Assembly: GCA_000337115.1 (NCBI GenBank)
Contig: AOIR01000055.1
Span: forward strand, 321 to 48,538
From: Natrinema thermotolerans DSM 11552
Lineage (GTDB): Archaea > Halobacteriota > Halobacteria > Halobacteriales > Natrialbaceae
Direction of reading: 5' to 3'
Length of the DNA stretch: 48,218 nt
Shown here: positions 1 through 9,021 of the stretch, in pieces
How positions within the stretch are numbered: the stretch's first letter is position 1
Layout: each line of letters starts with the position of its first letter
Notes under the pieces: model-generated
What the model was told of the DNA's origin: nothing
Seen by the model: the letters and a program-made list of their open reading frames with translations, nothing else
Database searches by the model: none
Program-made: the position numbers and the translations under genes

Positions 1-83
1 TCCCGAACACGGAAGATAAGCTCGCCTGCGTTTCGGTCAGTACTGGAGTGGGCGACCCTCTGGGAAATCTGATTCGCCGCCAC
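1..83 (+). rRNA. rrf: 5S ribosomal RNA, 3' part (cut by window start)
   Basis: Positions 1-83 are nearly identical to the 3' two thirds of the complete 5S gene at 155-277. They share the CCCGAACACGGAAGATAAG block, the AGTACTGGAGTGGGCGACC block and the CGCCGC end that closes helix I. The few differences are substitutions such as TGCGTTTCGGTC against TACGTTACGGTT. The 5' end lies outside the window. This should be the 5S gene that closes the 16S-23S-5S operon, so the following 5S is a tandem extra copy. Confidence 0.93.
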
Positions 84-130
84 CATTCATATCGGCCAAT
101 AGAGCCGAAATATACCGATCGTGGTCTGAC

Positions 131-154
131 GGCGGTTCGATTCCGCCGGTCGGC
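131..154 (+). pseudogene. tRNA 3'-half remnant between two 5S genes
   Basis: GGCGG-TTCGATT-CCGCC forms a perfect T-arm with a 7-base loop, followed by GGTCGGCA, which looks like the 3' acceptor strand plus discriminator. No matching 5' acceptor (GCCGACC) or anticodon arm is visible in the preceding 50 bases. I read it as the 3' end of a former tRNA. A tRNA, usually tRNA-Cys, commonly follows 5S in haloarchaeal rRNA operons. Alternatively it is a tRNA-end scar left by an integrated element. Confidence 0.55.
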
Positions 155-277
155 ATTACAGCGGCCATAGTGGCGAGGTGCCTCCCGTACCCATCCCGAA
201 CACGGAAGATAAGCTCGCCTACGTTACGGTTAGTACTGGAGTGGGCGACCCTCTGGGAACCCCGTTTCGCCGCTTCC
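155..277 (+). rRNA. rrf: 5S ribosomal RNA (second tandem copy)
   Basis: This is a complete 5S rRNA: GCGGCCATAG near the 5' end, CCCGTACCCATCCCGAACAC in helix III/loop B, AGTACTGGAGTGGGCGACC in helices IV-V, and a 3' CGCCGC that pairs with the 5' GCGGC. It is about 122 nt, the usual archaeal length. It differs from the copy at 1-83 at several positions, so the duplication is not brand new or the copies are drifting. The bases CCATTCATA follow both copies, so the duplicated unit extends just past the mature 3' end. A hairpin terminator lies about 12 bp downstream. Confidence 0.95.
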
Positions 278-288
278 ATTCATACTTC

Positions 289-316
289 AACCCGCATAGT
301 CGCTACTATGCGGGTT
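289..316 (+). terminator. Hairpin terminator of the rRNA operon
   Basis: A perfect 12-bp inverted repeat, AACCCGCATAGT / ACTATGCGGGTT, has a 4-base CGCT loop and continues into TTCGTATTTATTG. It sits directly behind the last 5S gene. Archaeal termination usually depends on T-tracts rather than hairpins, so the hairpin could equally serve as a processing or 3'-stability element. Confidence 0.7.
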
Positions 317-383
317 TTCGTATTTATTGTCGCACACTCTATGCTGTTTGTAACTGAGAGAAGAGAAACCGCTGTTGGCTAAC

Positions 384-1730
384 TCAGACGAGTTCGATGA
401 TATTCCCGTTCGAGGTGACGTGCAGATCCCGTCCGAGCTTGTATCCCTGATTAGTGGCCAGATCGACGTATCCCGAGAAGCCGCTCATGTTCTGGTGGGC
501 CGGAATCACGTGTTCGGGCTGCAGCGCATCGAGCATCTCGTAGTGGCCCTCCTGACAGAGGTGCCCCGAGACGTGAATATCGTCGTAGATGCGCGCACCT
601 TGCATGCGGAGGAGTTTCTCGGCCTGGTAGCGCTGGCCCTCGTTGGTCGGTTCCGGAATCACCCGTGCCGAGAAGACGACTTTGTCACCGTCCTCCAGTT
701 CGTAGGGCGTCTCGCCGCGGCCCATACGGGTGAGGGTCGCACGCGGCTCGCCCTGATGACCGGTAACGACGGGGAGGAAGTTCTCCTTGCCCTCGTTCAT
801 GATCCGCTCGAACGTCTGCTCGATGGATTGGCGGTAGCCGACCATCTCGACGTCGGAGGGGAAGTCGATCCCGATCTGTTTCGCGGTGCCGGAGTAGGTT
901 TCCATCGAGCGGCCCAGCAGGATCGGCTGCCGGCCGATATCTCGAGCGAACTCGATGAGAGACTTCACCCGCGCGATGTGACTCGAGAACGTCGTCGCGA
1001 CGATGCCGCCGTCGTAGTCCTCCATGCTGTAGAGGACGTCACGGAGGTGTTCGCGGGCGACGTTCTCGGATGGCGTTCGGCCCTTCTTGTTCGCGTTGGT
1101 ACAGTCCTCGATGTAGGCGAGGACGCCCTCGCCTTCACGGCCGATCTCGCGGAACCGTTCCATGTCGATCGGATCGCCGATGACGGGGGTGTGATCCATC
1201 CGTTTGTCCAGCCCGTAGACGACGGCGCCTTCGGGCGTGTGGAGGACGGGATTGATCGCGTCGACGATGGAGTGGGTGACGTTGACGAACTCGAGGTCGA
1301 GGACGCCGCTGTCGCCGATCGAGGTCGTCTCGCCGGGACCCATCGCGATCAGTTCGTTGTCGGCGTCGAACTTGCCTTCCTCCTCGAGTTCGCCTTTGAC
1401 CAGTTCGAGCGTGAACGGGGAGGCGATGATGGGGGCGTCGTACCGGTGTGCGAGTTTGCTGATCGCACCGATGTGGTCGAGGTGGCCGTGGGTCGGCACG
1501 ATCGCCTGGACGTCGCCCTCGAGATCGCTCATGATCCGGTCGTCCGGGATGGCACCCATGTCGATCAGATCGAGACTGTGCATGCCTTCGGTTCGGATGT
1601 TGTCGTGAATGAGTACCTTCGACAGGTTCAGACCCATGTCGAAGATCACGATGTCGTCGCCAGCGCGGACAGCCGTCATCTGTCGGCCGACTTCCTCGTA
1701 ACCGCCGATCGTCGCAATTTCGATTTCCAT
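384..1730 (-). CDS. rnj: Ribonuclease J (beta-CASP metallo-beta-lactamase)
   Basis: The 448-residue protein is a beta-CASP nuclease of the archaeal RNase J group, which degrades RNA 5' to 3' in the cytoplasm. The metallo-beta-lactamase motif HGHLDH is at residues 81-86 (H81, H83, D85, H86). The N-terminus [18 protein letters not shown] is typical of this group. Later motifs include [18 protein letters not shown] (beta-CASP region), VTGHQGEP and the C-terminal [10 protein letters not shown] and IPAHQN segments. The start at 1730 is the first ATG before the family N-terminus. The gene converges on the rRNA operon. Family assignment is secure; the exonuclease polarity comes from knowledge of the family. 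Confidence 0.95.
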   Translation of the reverse strand: MEIEIATIGGYEEVGRQMTAVRAGDDIVIFDMGLNLSKVLIHDNIRTEGMHSLDLIDMGAIPDDRIMSDLEGDVQAIVPTHGHLDHIGAISKLAHRYDAPIIASPFTLELVKGELEEEGKFDADNELIAMGPGETTSIGDSGVLDLEFVNVTHSIVDAINPVLHTPEGAVVYGLDKRMDHTPVIGDPIDMERFREIGREGEGVLAYIEDCTNANKKGRTPSENVAREHLRDVLYSMEDYDGGIVATTFSSHIARVKSLIEFARDIGRQPILLGRSMETYSGTAKQIGIDFPSDVEMVGYRQSIEQTFERIMNEGKENFLPVVTGHQGEPRATLTRMGRGETPYELEDGDKVVFSARVIPEPTNEGQRYQAEKLLRMQGARIYDDIHVSGHLCQEGHYEMLDALQPEHVIPAHQNMSGFSGYVDLATNQGYKLGRDLHVTSNGNIIELV

Positions 1731-2173
1731 TGGTGGGACCGATCAGAGCAGTCCTGTGGACAGTCATGCGGCCAGAACGGTTGCCGGACGGATGTGCTGC
1801 ACGGCGAGAACCGGCTTCGATCACGTCTCGGGCGGTCGAACCGATATCCGGCCCCGACTGCGCCACGGACAGCGCCTTTTTCGGATAGTATAGCAACCGC
1901 TCTCCCGACGTAAGTAGCCCCGGGTTTCAGCGAGCGAGAGAGCGATCAGCCCGGGGTCGATTGGTGTGAAAACTGGTAGTCGCGGGAGCCGGGAACCGAG
2001 ACGCGACGGTGAATCGCATCGGCACCACATTTTGGGTCGGATGGCGGCTCGAGGCGGTGCTGACTGGGTCGAGCGGGATGGTCGGGACAAGGGCCTATTC
2101 GGTACTCGTGGCATCGGGCGGTTGCCGTCCGTGGCGGCCCCGTGGTACGACCTCGTGTGGCGGTCGGCGGAGA
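1731..2173. other. Intergenic region upstream of RNase J
   Basis: These 443 bp hold no gene I can support. Open frames on both strands here are arginine- and serine-rich and look like noise. A TATA-like string GCTATACTATCC on the minus strand (about 1886-1897) could drive rnj with a leader of about 130 nt. If so, the leader is long for a haloarchaeal mRNA. Confidence 0.4.
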
Positions 2174-2449
2174 TTAGTCGCTGATATATTGTTGCTCCCA
2201 CTCGCGGCGTCGTTCGATGGCTTGTTGGCCGCTGTCGCTGATCTCGTAGTAGTTCGTCCGGCGGTCGAGTTGCCCTTTCTCGACGAGGTCCTTGTTGACG
2301 AGTGTATCGAGGTTCGGATACAGCCGCCCGTGGTTTATCTCGCTGTTGTAGTACGTTTCGACTTCGTCTTTGACGTCTTGGCCGGACGGCTGATCGGCCC
2401 CCGCGATCACGTACAGAAGGTCTCGTTGAAACCCAGTCAGATCGTCCAT
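2174..2449 (-). CDS. PadR family transcriptional regulator
   Basis: This 91-residue winged-helix DNA-binding protein begins MDDLTGFQRDLLYVIAGAD and carries the typical PadR elements: HGRLYPNLDTLVNKDLV (recognition helix) and NYYEISDSGQQAI (wing). The frame is open upstream to 2617, but the 56 extra residues are unlike the family, so I place the start at the ATG complementary to 2447-2449. A TATA-like CGATAACAAATAG on the minus strand near 2481-2494 would give an almost leaderless transcript from that ATG. The target is unknown; no operator is obvious. Confidence 0.9.
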   Translation of the reverse strand: MDDLTGFQRDLLYVIAGADQPSGQDVKDEVETYYNSEINHGRLYPNLDTLVNKDLVEKGQLDRRTNYYEISDSGQQAIERRREWEQQYISD

Positions 2450-2702
2450 TGTGTACTCGGGTGGACGAACGGGAATCCGACTATTTGTTATCGATTTCGT
2501 ATCAACCGTTCCGAAGTCGTTTCGGGCAACTAATTGAGACTCTCGGATCGATGGGTTCGATTTCACTCGGTAACGACCAACTATATCGAAGCGACGAGGG
2601 AGTGTTCGCCCGAGCAAGGGAGAACGCAGTCGCTCGAGGCGTCTGCGTTGCGAAGAATGGTATTCGAACTGTGAAACCCGTTACCGAACGCAAGTAGCCG
2701 TA

Positions 2703-2897
2703 TTACAGGCGGGTGACGTTGGTGGCGCGGGGGCCCTTGGGGGCCTGTTCGATGTCGAATTCGATCTCTGTGCCTTCTTCGAGGTCCGGACCGCCAACGT
2801 CTTCCATGTGGAAGAAAACGTCATCGTCCGCGTCGTCAGTCTCGATGAAACCGTAGCCGCCTGTGTCGTTGAAGAAATCAACGTTTCCTTTCGCCAT
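2703..2897 (-). CDS. cspA: Cold-shock protein (CspA-type RNA chaperone)
   Basis: A 64-residue single cold-shock domain protein. The RNP1-like motif GGYGFIETD and RNP2-like DVFFHMEDV are both present, and the protein starts MAKGNVDFFNDT and ends PRATNVTRL. It should bind single-stranded RNA or DNA in the cytoplasm. The open frame runs on to 3095, but family length and the MAKG start set the ATG at 2895-2897. A TATA-like CTGTTATACG on the minus strand near 2925-2934 supports a very short leader. PadR lies 253 bp downstream with its own likely promoter. Confidence 0.96.
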   Translation of the reverse strand: MAKGNVDFFNDTGGYGFIETDDADDDVFFHMEDVGGPDLEEGTEIEFDIEQAPKGPRATNVTRL

Positions 2898-3353
2898 TGC
2901 AATTCCAGAGAGACCCGCGATGCGTATAACAGTTGTGCAATTATTCCGCAGCCGAAAGAAAAATACTGAGCTATAATAGGAAACGGGTGACGAGCGAACT
3001 GCAAAGAAACGGCGGAACCTGTTTTTCTCGAGTGGTGGGTGGCGGAATCGGACGGAAACCCACGGAACAGCTCTCCAACTGGATGTACTCCCCAACTGTC
3101 CCCGTAGTCATTCGTTAAAACCGTCTCAAGAGTTCGTGACACTGGCGATACCGTTGGGCCCGATTCGAAGCGGAGTGACCGTCCGTCAAGAACGCCTTCG
3201 GACCGCTTTCGTCTCGAGGGCGCGCGTTCGATGGGGAGTCGAACAGTGGACGCGGATTATCGTCGATGCGTCCGACCGCCGTTCGAGGCGACGGACGGCG
3301 ATCACGGCGGCGAAGTAGCATCGTTTAGGTGAGTTCGACGGATACGCGGCGGC
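2898..3353. other. Divergent intergenic region between cspA and yhhQ
   Basis: These 456 bp separate two divergent genes. The cspA promoter lies at its left end. At the right end GTTTAGGTG near 3323-3331, about 27 bp before the yhhQ ATG, is a plausible TATA element. The centre (about 3030-3060) has a weak inverted repeat GTGGGT/ACCCAC. Open frames here have no recognisable family features. Confidence 0.4.
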
Positions 3354-4079
3354 ATGAGTCAGGAACGATCCGCGGGCGCTCCAACGGCCGCCCAGGTCTC
3401 GTTGATCGGCCTCTTCGTGACGGCGCTTGTCACCGCACAGTTGACTGCCTCGAAGGTATTGGCCTTCGAACTACCCGTCGCGATCCCGATCACCGGGGCA
3501 CAGCTCGCGTTGCCGGGGGCCGCGCTCGCCTACGCACTGACGTTTCTCGCGAGCGACTGTTACACCGAACTGTACGGTCGCCGCGCCGCACAGGTGCTGG
3601 TCAACGTCGGCTTCGTGTTGAACTTCGTCGTTCTCGCGCTGGTCTGGTCGACGATCGCCGCGCCCGCCGCCCCCTCGAGCGTCGATCCGGGCGCGTTCGA
3701 GACCGCGCTGGGGGCGTCGACGAACGTGGTACTGGGGAGTCTCCTGGCCTACGTCGTCAGTCAGAACTGGGACGTTCTCGTCTTCCATCGGATCCGCGAG
3801 TACACCGGCCCCGAGAAGCTCTGGCTTCGGAACATCGGGTCGACGGCCTCCAGTCAGGCCATCGATACCGTCATCTTCGTCGTCGTCGCGTTCGCCGTTG
3901 CACCCGCCGTCCTCGGCGTCGGTACGGTCCTCAAGCCCGACCTCTTGCTCTCGTTGATCGTCGGCCAGTACCTGCTGAAACTCGCGATTGCCCTCCTGGA
4001 CACCCCGGTCGTCTACGCCATCGTCTCGCTCGTGCGCTCGCGCGAGGGGGTCCCGGCCGAGGACGCCAGCACCGCCTGA
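3354..4079 (+). CDS. yhhQ: Queuosine/archaeosine precursor transporter (YhhQ/VUT family)
   Basis: This 241-residue integral membrane protein has about six hydrophobic segments. Family motifs include SLIGLFVTALVTAQLTASK near the N-terminus, LTFLASDCYTELYGRR around residues 62-77, SQNWDVLVFHRIREYTG and RNIGSTASSQAIDT. The family (COG1738) imports deazaguanine precursors; in archaea these feed archaeosine modification of tRNA, so preQ0 uptake is the likely role. It stands alone with its own upstream region. The specific substrate is an inference. Confidence 0.9.
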   Translation: MSQERSAGAPTAAQVSLIGLFVTALVTAQLTASKVLAFELPVAIPITGAQLALPGAALAYALTFLASDCYTELYGRRAAQVLVNVGFVLNFVVLALVWSTIAAPAAPSSVDPGAFETALGASTNVVLGSLLAYVVSQNWDVLVFHRIREYTGPEKLWLRNIGSTASSQAIDTVIFVVVAFAVAPAVLGVGTVLKPDLLLSLIVGQYLLKLAIALLDTPVVYAIVSLVRSREGVPAEDASTA

Positions 4080-4169
4080 TCGCTCGCGGCTCGCAGTCAC
4101 CCTCCTCACAGCCCCGGAGTTCTCGGTCCGAACGGGGAGCGTTTAGTAGCCCGCTCGAGAGGTGCGGGT

Positions 4170-5267
4170 ATGGACGAACGGGTCCGCGAACACGCCGAGG
4201 TACTGGTCGACTGGAGCGCGCGGGTCGAGGCGGGCGACGACGTGGTCGTCTCGGTCGGGCCGGACGCCCACGAACTGGCCGTGGCCGTCGCCGAGAAACT
4301 CGGCGAGCGGGGCGCGAACCTGCTCGCGACGTACAGTTCGGGCGAGGTCACGCGGGCATATCTGCAGGCCCACGACGACGCGTTCGACGAGGCCCCCGCC
4401 CACGAACTCGCGCTCGTTGAGAACGCGGACGTCTACCTCTCGCTGGGCGGCGGGCGAAACACGAGCGCGACGGCGGACGTGCCGGGCGAGCGCCGGCGGG
4501 CCTACACCGAGGCCAGAAACGAGATCCGGGAGACGCGACTGGGGACCCGCTGGGTGTCGACGGCGCATCCGACGCGCTCGCTGGCCCAGCAGGCGAACAT
4601 GGCCTACGAGGAGTACCGGGACTTCGCCTACGACGCTATCCTGCGCGATTGGGAGTCGCTGGCCGACGAGATGGCGCAACTGAAAAACCTCCTCGATGCG
4701 GGCTCGGAGGTGCGGCTCGTCTCGAGCGATACCGATCTCACGATGTCGATCGAGGGCCGAACGGCGGTCAACAGCGCCGCCTCCGTCGCCTACGATTCCC
4801 ACAACCTGCCAAGCGGCGAGGTCTTCACCGCGCCGTACGCGACCGAGGGCGAGGTGACCTTCGACGTGCCGATGACGATCCGGGGCGAGTCCGTCCGGAA
4901 CGTCCGCCTCGAGTTCGAGGACGGCGCGGTCGTCGATTACGACGCCGAACAGGGCGAAGGCGTGATCGGCGATGTCCTCGAGACGGACGACGGCGCGCGC
5001 CGGTTGGGCGAACTCGGTATCGGGATGAACCGCGGGATCGACCGCTACACGGACAACATTCTCTTCGACGAGAAGATGGGCGATACCGTCCATCTGGCGC
5101 TTGGCCGAGCGTACGACGCCTGTCTTCCCGACGGCCAGTCGGGCAACGATTCGGCGGTCCACGTCGACCTGATCACCGACGTCAGCACGGACTCCCGCCT
5201 CGAGATCGACGGCGAGGTCGTCCAGCGAAACGGGATCTTCCGATTCGAGGACGGGTTCGATGCCTGA
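4170..5267 (+). CDS. Aminopeptidase, M29 family
   Basis: The 365-residue protein is a metal-dependent cytosolic aminopeptidase of the thermophilic M29 type, removing N-terminal residues from peptides. Supporting motifs are NLPSGEVFTAP (metal-ligand Glu), IGMNRGIDRYTDNILFDEK, GDTVHLALGRAYD, and the C-terminal VHVDLITD that supplies His and Asp. Length fits the family (about 360-410). The ATG at 4170 follows a short upstream spacer of about 90 bp, and the gene is the only one on this strand until 5588. Confidence 0.92.
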   Translation: MDERVREHAEVLVDWSARVEAGDDVVVSVGPDAHELAVAVAEKLGERGANLLATYSSGEVTRAYLQAHDDAFDEAPAHELALVENADVYLSLGGGRNTSATADVPGERRRAYTEARNEIRETRLGTRWVSTAHPTRSLAQQANMAYEEYRDFAYDAILRDWESLADEMAQLKNLLDAGSEVRLVSSDTDLTMSIEGRTAVNSAASVAYDSHNLPSGEVFTAPYATEGEVTFDVPMTIRGESVRNVRLEFEDGAVVDYDAEQGEGVIGDVLETDDGARRLGELGIGMNRGIDRYTDNILFDEKMGDTVHLALGRAYDACLPDGQSGNDSAVHVDLITDVSTDSRLEIDGEVVQRNGIFRFEDGFDA

Positions 5268-5587
5268 ACGCTCGAGCTGACCGGCCGGTAGGGAATGCTT
5301 ACCGTCCTCGAACGCGCTCGGAAACGCCGGAAGCAATACCATACTAATCCGTACGGAGCCCCTCACAACGGATACCGCCGCACCGGTGGCGGCCAGTAAC
5401 CGGTTGGGATCACACGTCCCGGAATCGACCCGTCCACAGTCGTCTGCCCGCCCTGCCGGAGGCGGTACGCGTCGTCGGGCGGCGACGGGGCCGTTCGCTC
5501 CCGGTGCGTCCCCGGTCGCTCCTCGACGAGGTATCCGGCGGTCACCGTTTTCGTCACGTTCTCGAGTTTCGAGCCCCAACCACGGCT
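5268..5587. other. Intergenic region between aminopeptidase and DUF309 gene
   Basis: This 320-bp gap contains no convincing gene. A minus-strand frame across it is proline- and arginine-rich and overlaps the DUF309 gene, and a 28-codon upstream extension of the DUF309 frame lies at its right end. I see no RNA structure or repeat here. Confidence 0.35.
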
Positions 5588-6202
5588 ATGCGCGATCACC
5601 TTCGAGCCGGGGCCGCGATCTTCAACGCCGGTTATTATCACGCCGCTCACGACGCCTGGGAGGATCGCTGGCTCGAGTGCGAGTCCGGCAGCGACGACGA
5701 GCGGCTGCTCCACGGGCTCATCCAGTACAGCGGTGCGGTCTACCACGCCCGCGAGCGAAACTGGGAGGGCGCGGTCGGGCTCGCCGAGAGCGGCGGCGAG
5801 TACCTCGCGGGGCTGCCTGCGGACTACCGCGATCTGGGACTCGAGCCGATCCGGACCGCGCTGTCCGAACTCGCGACCGATCCCGAACGGATCGAGCGAG
5901 GCCCGCCAGTCCCGATCGAACACGAGGACGGGTCCCCCTCGCTTTCGGGGCTCGCGTTCGAGCCGACGGCGATCGCGGCGGTCGTCCTCGCCGAGGAGTT
6001 CGGCTACGACCCGGAGCCGGTCGCACGGGCTCGAGAGTACGCCGAGGACGCCCTCGAGGCCGGCGAGGACGGCAGTCGGTTCATCACGCTGGTGTTCGAT
6101 TTCGTCCGAGAGGACGAGCATCGGGGGATCATTTATCAGCGCCTGACGGACCACGTCGGCCGGCGGCGGGCTCGCGAGGAGGACGTCGAGGGACTGTTCT
6201 GA
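5588..6202 (+). CDS. DUF309 domain protein
   Basis: A 204-residue protein with an N-terminal DUF309 helical domain: AGAAIFNAGYYHAAHDAWED (residues about 7-26) with the conserved FN..yY.aHd.wE pattern, then HGLIQYSGAVYHARERNW. Conserved His and Glu residues in this small helical family may bind a metal, but no reaction is established. The frame extends 28 codons upstream; I chose MRDHLRAG because the domain begins right after it. The C-terminal half is acidic and haloarchaea-specific. Confidence 0.85.
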   Translation: MRDHLRAGAAIFNAGYYHAAHDAWEDRWLECESGSDDERLLHGLIQYSGAVYHARERNWEGAVGLAESGGEYLAGLPADYRDLGLEPIRTALSELATDPERIERGPPVPIEHEDGSPSLSGLAFEPTAIAAVVLAEEFGYDPEPVARAREYAEDALEAGEDGSRFITLVFDFVREDEHRGIIYQRLTDHVGRRRAREEDVEGLF

Positions 6203-6338
6203 TGCGTCGACGCTCGAGTCTCGGGCGACGATTCGCCAGGTGACGTTCTGAGCGGCACGTGGTCGGCCAGCGTGCCGATAGCCGCCGTCGTTCGCCGGCG
6301 GCCGGAGGTTCAAGTCGGCCCCGTCCGAACGCCGGGGT

Positions 6339-7211
6339 ATGGAAATCGGTACCGTGTTACCGCAACTCGAGATCGGCCACGACCCGGAGACGCTCGCCGA
6401 CTACGCACGGCGGGTCGAGGCCTCGGGGTACGAACACGTGCTGGCGTACGATCACGTCCTCGGGGTGAACCCGGACCGGGAGGGATGGGACGGACCATAC
6501 GACTACGAGAGTACGTTCCACGAGCCGCTGACGACGTACTCCTATCTGGCTGGGCAGACGGAGGCGTTGACGTTCATGACGGGGATTCTCGTCCTGCCAC
6601 AGCGCCAGACGGCGCTCGTGGCGAAGCAGGCCGCCCAGCTGGATCGGTTTACCGACGGCCGATTTCGGATGGGGGTCGGCGTCGGCTGGAACGAGCCCGA
6701 ATACGTCGCGCTCGGCGAGGACTTCTCGCGGCGCGGACAGCGTATCGAGGAACAGGTCGAGGTCCTCAGGTCCCTGTGGACCGACGACCTAGTCGAGTTC
6801 GACGGCGACTTCCACGAGATTCCCGATGCCGGTATCCGACCGCTGCCGGTCCAGCAACCGATCCCGCTCTGGATGGGCGGGATGGCAGAGCCGGTCAAGC
6901 GCCGGGTCGCCCGGCTTGCGGACGGCTGGTTACCCCAGTTCCAGCCGGGCGACGACGCCGAGGCCCACCTCGCGGACCTCGCCGAGTACGCCGAGGAAGC
7001 GGGCCGCGATCCCGACGAGATCGGCCTCGGCGGTCGGATGTACGCCGTTCCCGACGAGGAAGACGAGTGGATCGAGCGCGCCCAGGCCTGGCGGGAGCTG
7101 GGGGCCGACTACCTCTCGATCACGACGATGTACCAGGGTCTCGAGGGCGAGGAACACACGGCCCACCTCGAGCGGGTCGCCGAGGTGTTGACCGAGACCG
7201 GCCTGCTATAG
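6339..7211 (+). CDS. F420-dependent luciferase-like (LLM class) oxidoreductase
   Basis: The 290-residue TIM-barrel protein of the bacterial luciferase-like fold shows typical segments: an N-terminal MEIGTVLPQLEI, EHVLAYDHVLG, LTFMTGILVLPQRQTALVAK, LDRFTDGRFRMGVGVGWNEPE, and IPLWMGGM followed by ADGWLPQF. Haloarchaeal members of this group use coenzyme F420 or FMN; the GVGVGW region is typical of F420 types. The substrate is unknown. It ends one base before the convergent aldo/keto reductase, so the two genes are tail-to-tail with no terminator space. Confidence 0.92.
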   Translation: MEIGTVLPQLEIGHDPETLADYARRVEASGYEHVLAYDHVLGVNPDREGWDGPYDYESTFHEPLTTYSYLAGQTEALTFMTGILVLPQRQTALVAKQAAQLDRFTDGRFRMGVGVGWNEPEYVALGEDFSRRGQRIEEQVEVLRSLWTDDLVEFDGDFHEIPDAGIRPLPVQQPIPLWMGGMAEPVKRRVARLADGWLPQFQPGDDAEAHLADLAEYAEEAGRDPDEIGLGGRMYAVPDEEDEWIERAQAWRELGADYLSITTMYQGLEGEEHTAHLERVAEVLTETGLL

Positions 7212-7212
7212 T

Positions 7213-8184
7213 TTATTGGTGTCCGGCCACCGGCAACGGCTCGTACGGTTCCTCGAGGTACTCCATATCGGAGTCCGAGAGGTCGATCTCGAGGGCCTCG
7301 ACGGCGTCTTCGAGGTGTTCGACGCTGGTCGTGCCGACGATGGGGGCATCGACCCACTCCTTATGGAGCAGCCAGGCTAGCGAGATCTGGGCCATCGAGA
7401 CGCCCTTGTCGGCGGCCAACTCCTGAATCCGTTCGTTGATCGCCTCGCCGCCGCCCTGGAGATAGGACATCTGCTCGAGGTACTGGTCGGTCCGACCGCG
7501 CGTGGTCGACTCGATCTCCTCGTGGGGGCGGGTCGCGACGCCGCGGGCCAGCGGTGACCACGGGATGACGCCGACGTCTTCCTTGTCACAGAGGGGTAAC
7601 ATCTCGCGTTCCTCCTCGCGATAGAGGACGTTGTAGTGGTTCTGCATCGTCGCGAACCGCTCGAGGTCCAACGCATCGCTCGTTTGCAAGGCGTCGGCGA
7701 ACTGGTGAGCCCACATCGAGGAGGTGCCGATGTAGCGTACCTCGCCGCGGCGGACGGCGTCGTCGAGCGCACGCAGCGTCTCGTCGATCGGCGTCTCGTA
7801 GTCCCAGCGGTGGGTCTGGTAGAGGTCGATGGTGTCCATCCCGAGTCGCTCGCGGCTGGCCGCGAGTTCCTGCTCGATGGCTTTGCGGGAGAGGCCGCTG
7901 GCGTTGGGGTTACCGGGATCCATCTCGCCGAAGACCTTCGTCGCGACGACCTGTGAGTCGCGGTCGTAGCCGGCGAGCGCGTCGCCGAGGATCTCCTCTG
8001 ACTCGCCGGTGGAGTAGACGTTCGCGGTGTCGAAGAAGTTGATGCCGAGATCGATCGCGCGGTCGATCAACGCCTTGCTCTCCTCGGGGTCGAGCATCCA
8101 CTCCCGTTCCGTACCGAAGCTCATACAACCGAGACAGATTCGGCTGACCGTCATCCCGGTCGAGCCGAGCGTCGTGTACTCCAT
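7213..8184 (-). CDS. Aldo/keto reductase
   Basis: A 323-residue NADPH-type aldo/keto reductase. The catalytic tetrad is visible: Asp and Tyr in FFDTANVYSTGESEEILG, Lys in VVATKVFG and His in LYQTHRWD. Cofactor-loop signatures such as VIPWSPLARG follow, and the C-terminal PIVGTTSVEHLEDAVEALE is typical of the family. The N-terminus MEYTTLGSTGMTVSRICLG is the usual AKR start. The physiological carbonyl substrate cannot be read from the sequence. Confidence 0.94.
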   Translation of the reverse strand: MEYTTLGSTGMTVSRICLGCMSFGTEREWMLDPEESKALIDRAIDLGINFFDTANVYSTGESEEILGDALAGYDRDSQVVATKVFGEMDPGNPNASGLSRKAIEQELAASRERLGMDTIDLYQTHRWDYETPIDETLRALDDAVRRGEVRYIGTSSMWAHQFADALQTSDALDLERFATMQNHYNVLYREEEREMLPLCDKEDVGVIPWSPLARGVATRPHEEIESTTRGRTDQYLEQMSYLQGGGEAINERIQELAADKGVSMAQISLAWLLHKEWVDAPIVGTTSVEHLEDAVEALEIDLSDSDMEYLEEPYEPLPVAGHQ

Positions 8185-8247
8185 GGATCACGATCCGACC
8201 GGCGGCGACAAAAAATCGGGCTCGTCGGAGTCGGTTGCCGGCTCTTG

Positions 8248-9021
8248 TCAGGCGTCCGGTTCGACGACTTGCTCCTCGCCGTCGTAGTACGCGGAGTTGT
8301 CCTGCGGGTCGTAGCCCAGCGCCGCTCGAGCGCGCGCGATCGAGTAGTACTTGCGGTCGTTGTCGGAGATGCCGTAGACGATCTCGTAGTCGTAGTCCGC
8401 ACGAATGCAGCGGTCGAACAGGTGCGCACAGTCGCGGTAGGAGAGCCACATCGCCTGGCCGCGCTCGTAGTCGATCGGCGGGTGGCCCTGCGTGAGGTTG
8501 CCGATGCGCACACAGGCAACGGAGAGGTCGTGTTCGTCGTGGTAGTACCGACCCAGCGTCTCGCCGGCGGCCTTGGAGACGCCGTAGAGGTTGCTTGGCC
8601 GCGGGAGTTCGGTCCCGTCGAGCAGGTAGTCGTCGTCCTCGCGATACATCTCGGGCGTTCGCTCGTCGGTCTCGTAGTTGCCGACGGCGTGGTTCGAGGA
8701 CGCGAAGACGACCGCCTCGACGCCGGCGTCGACGGCCGCCTCGAAGACCGTCTGCGTGCCGTCGATGTTGTTCGTCAGAACGCTGTTCCACGGCGCTTCC
8801 GGCCGCGGGTCGCCCGCGAGGTGGATCACGACGTCGATGCCGTCCATCGCCTCTCGGACGGCCTCCGCGTCGGTGATGTCCGCGACGACGAACTCGCCCG
8901 GCTGGTCGTCGGTCGGCGGCTCCCGATCCAGTAATCGCCACTCGTAGTCGTCCGCGAGGCCGCCGAGGATGGCGTCTCCGACCCGCCCCGCAGCCCCGGT
9001 GAGCAGGACTGACTGTGCCAT
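8248..9021 (-). CDS. azf: NAD-dependent glucose-6-phosphate dehydrogenase (Azf type)
   Basis: This 257-residue extended short-chain dehydrogenase has the Rossmann motif TGAAGRVG at residues 8-15 and the catalytic YGVSK at 146-150 (Tyr146, Lys150). Segments HLAGDPRPEAPW, VFASSNHAVG and ALGYDPQDNSA are, as I remember it, the pattern of the haloarchaeal NAD-dependent glucose-6-phosphate dehydrogenase that opens the oxidative pentose phosphate pathway. Other sugar-nucleotide epimerase-like roles are possible if that recollection is wrong. The ATG at 9019-9021 is chosen because the Rossmann fold starts there; 23 upstream in-frame residues are unlike the family. Confidence 0.85.
   Translation of the reverse strand: MAQSVLLTGAAGRVGDAILGGLADDYEWRLLDREPPTDDQPGEFVVADITDAEAVREAMDGIDVVIHLAGDPRPEAPWNSVLTNNIDGTQTVFEAAVDAGVEAVVFASSNHAVGNYETDERTPEMYREDDDYLLDGTELPRPSNLYGVSKAAGETLGRYYHDEHDLSVACVRIGNLTQGHPPIDYERGQAMWLSYRDCAHLFDRCIRADYDYEIVYGISDNDRKYYSIARARAALGYDPQDNSAYYDGEEQVVEPDA

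Noticed and set aside
131-154. Complete tRNA between the 5S genes
   Set aside because: Only the T-arm and 3' acceptor strand fold; no anticodon arm or matching 5' acceptor is present.
375-1913. Long plus-strand open frame opposite RNase J
   Set aside because: It mirrors the codons of the RNase J gene in a GC-rich genome and shows no family features, whereas the minus-strand protein is a textbook beta-CASP nuclease.
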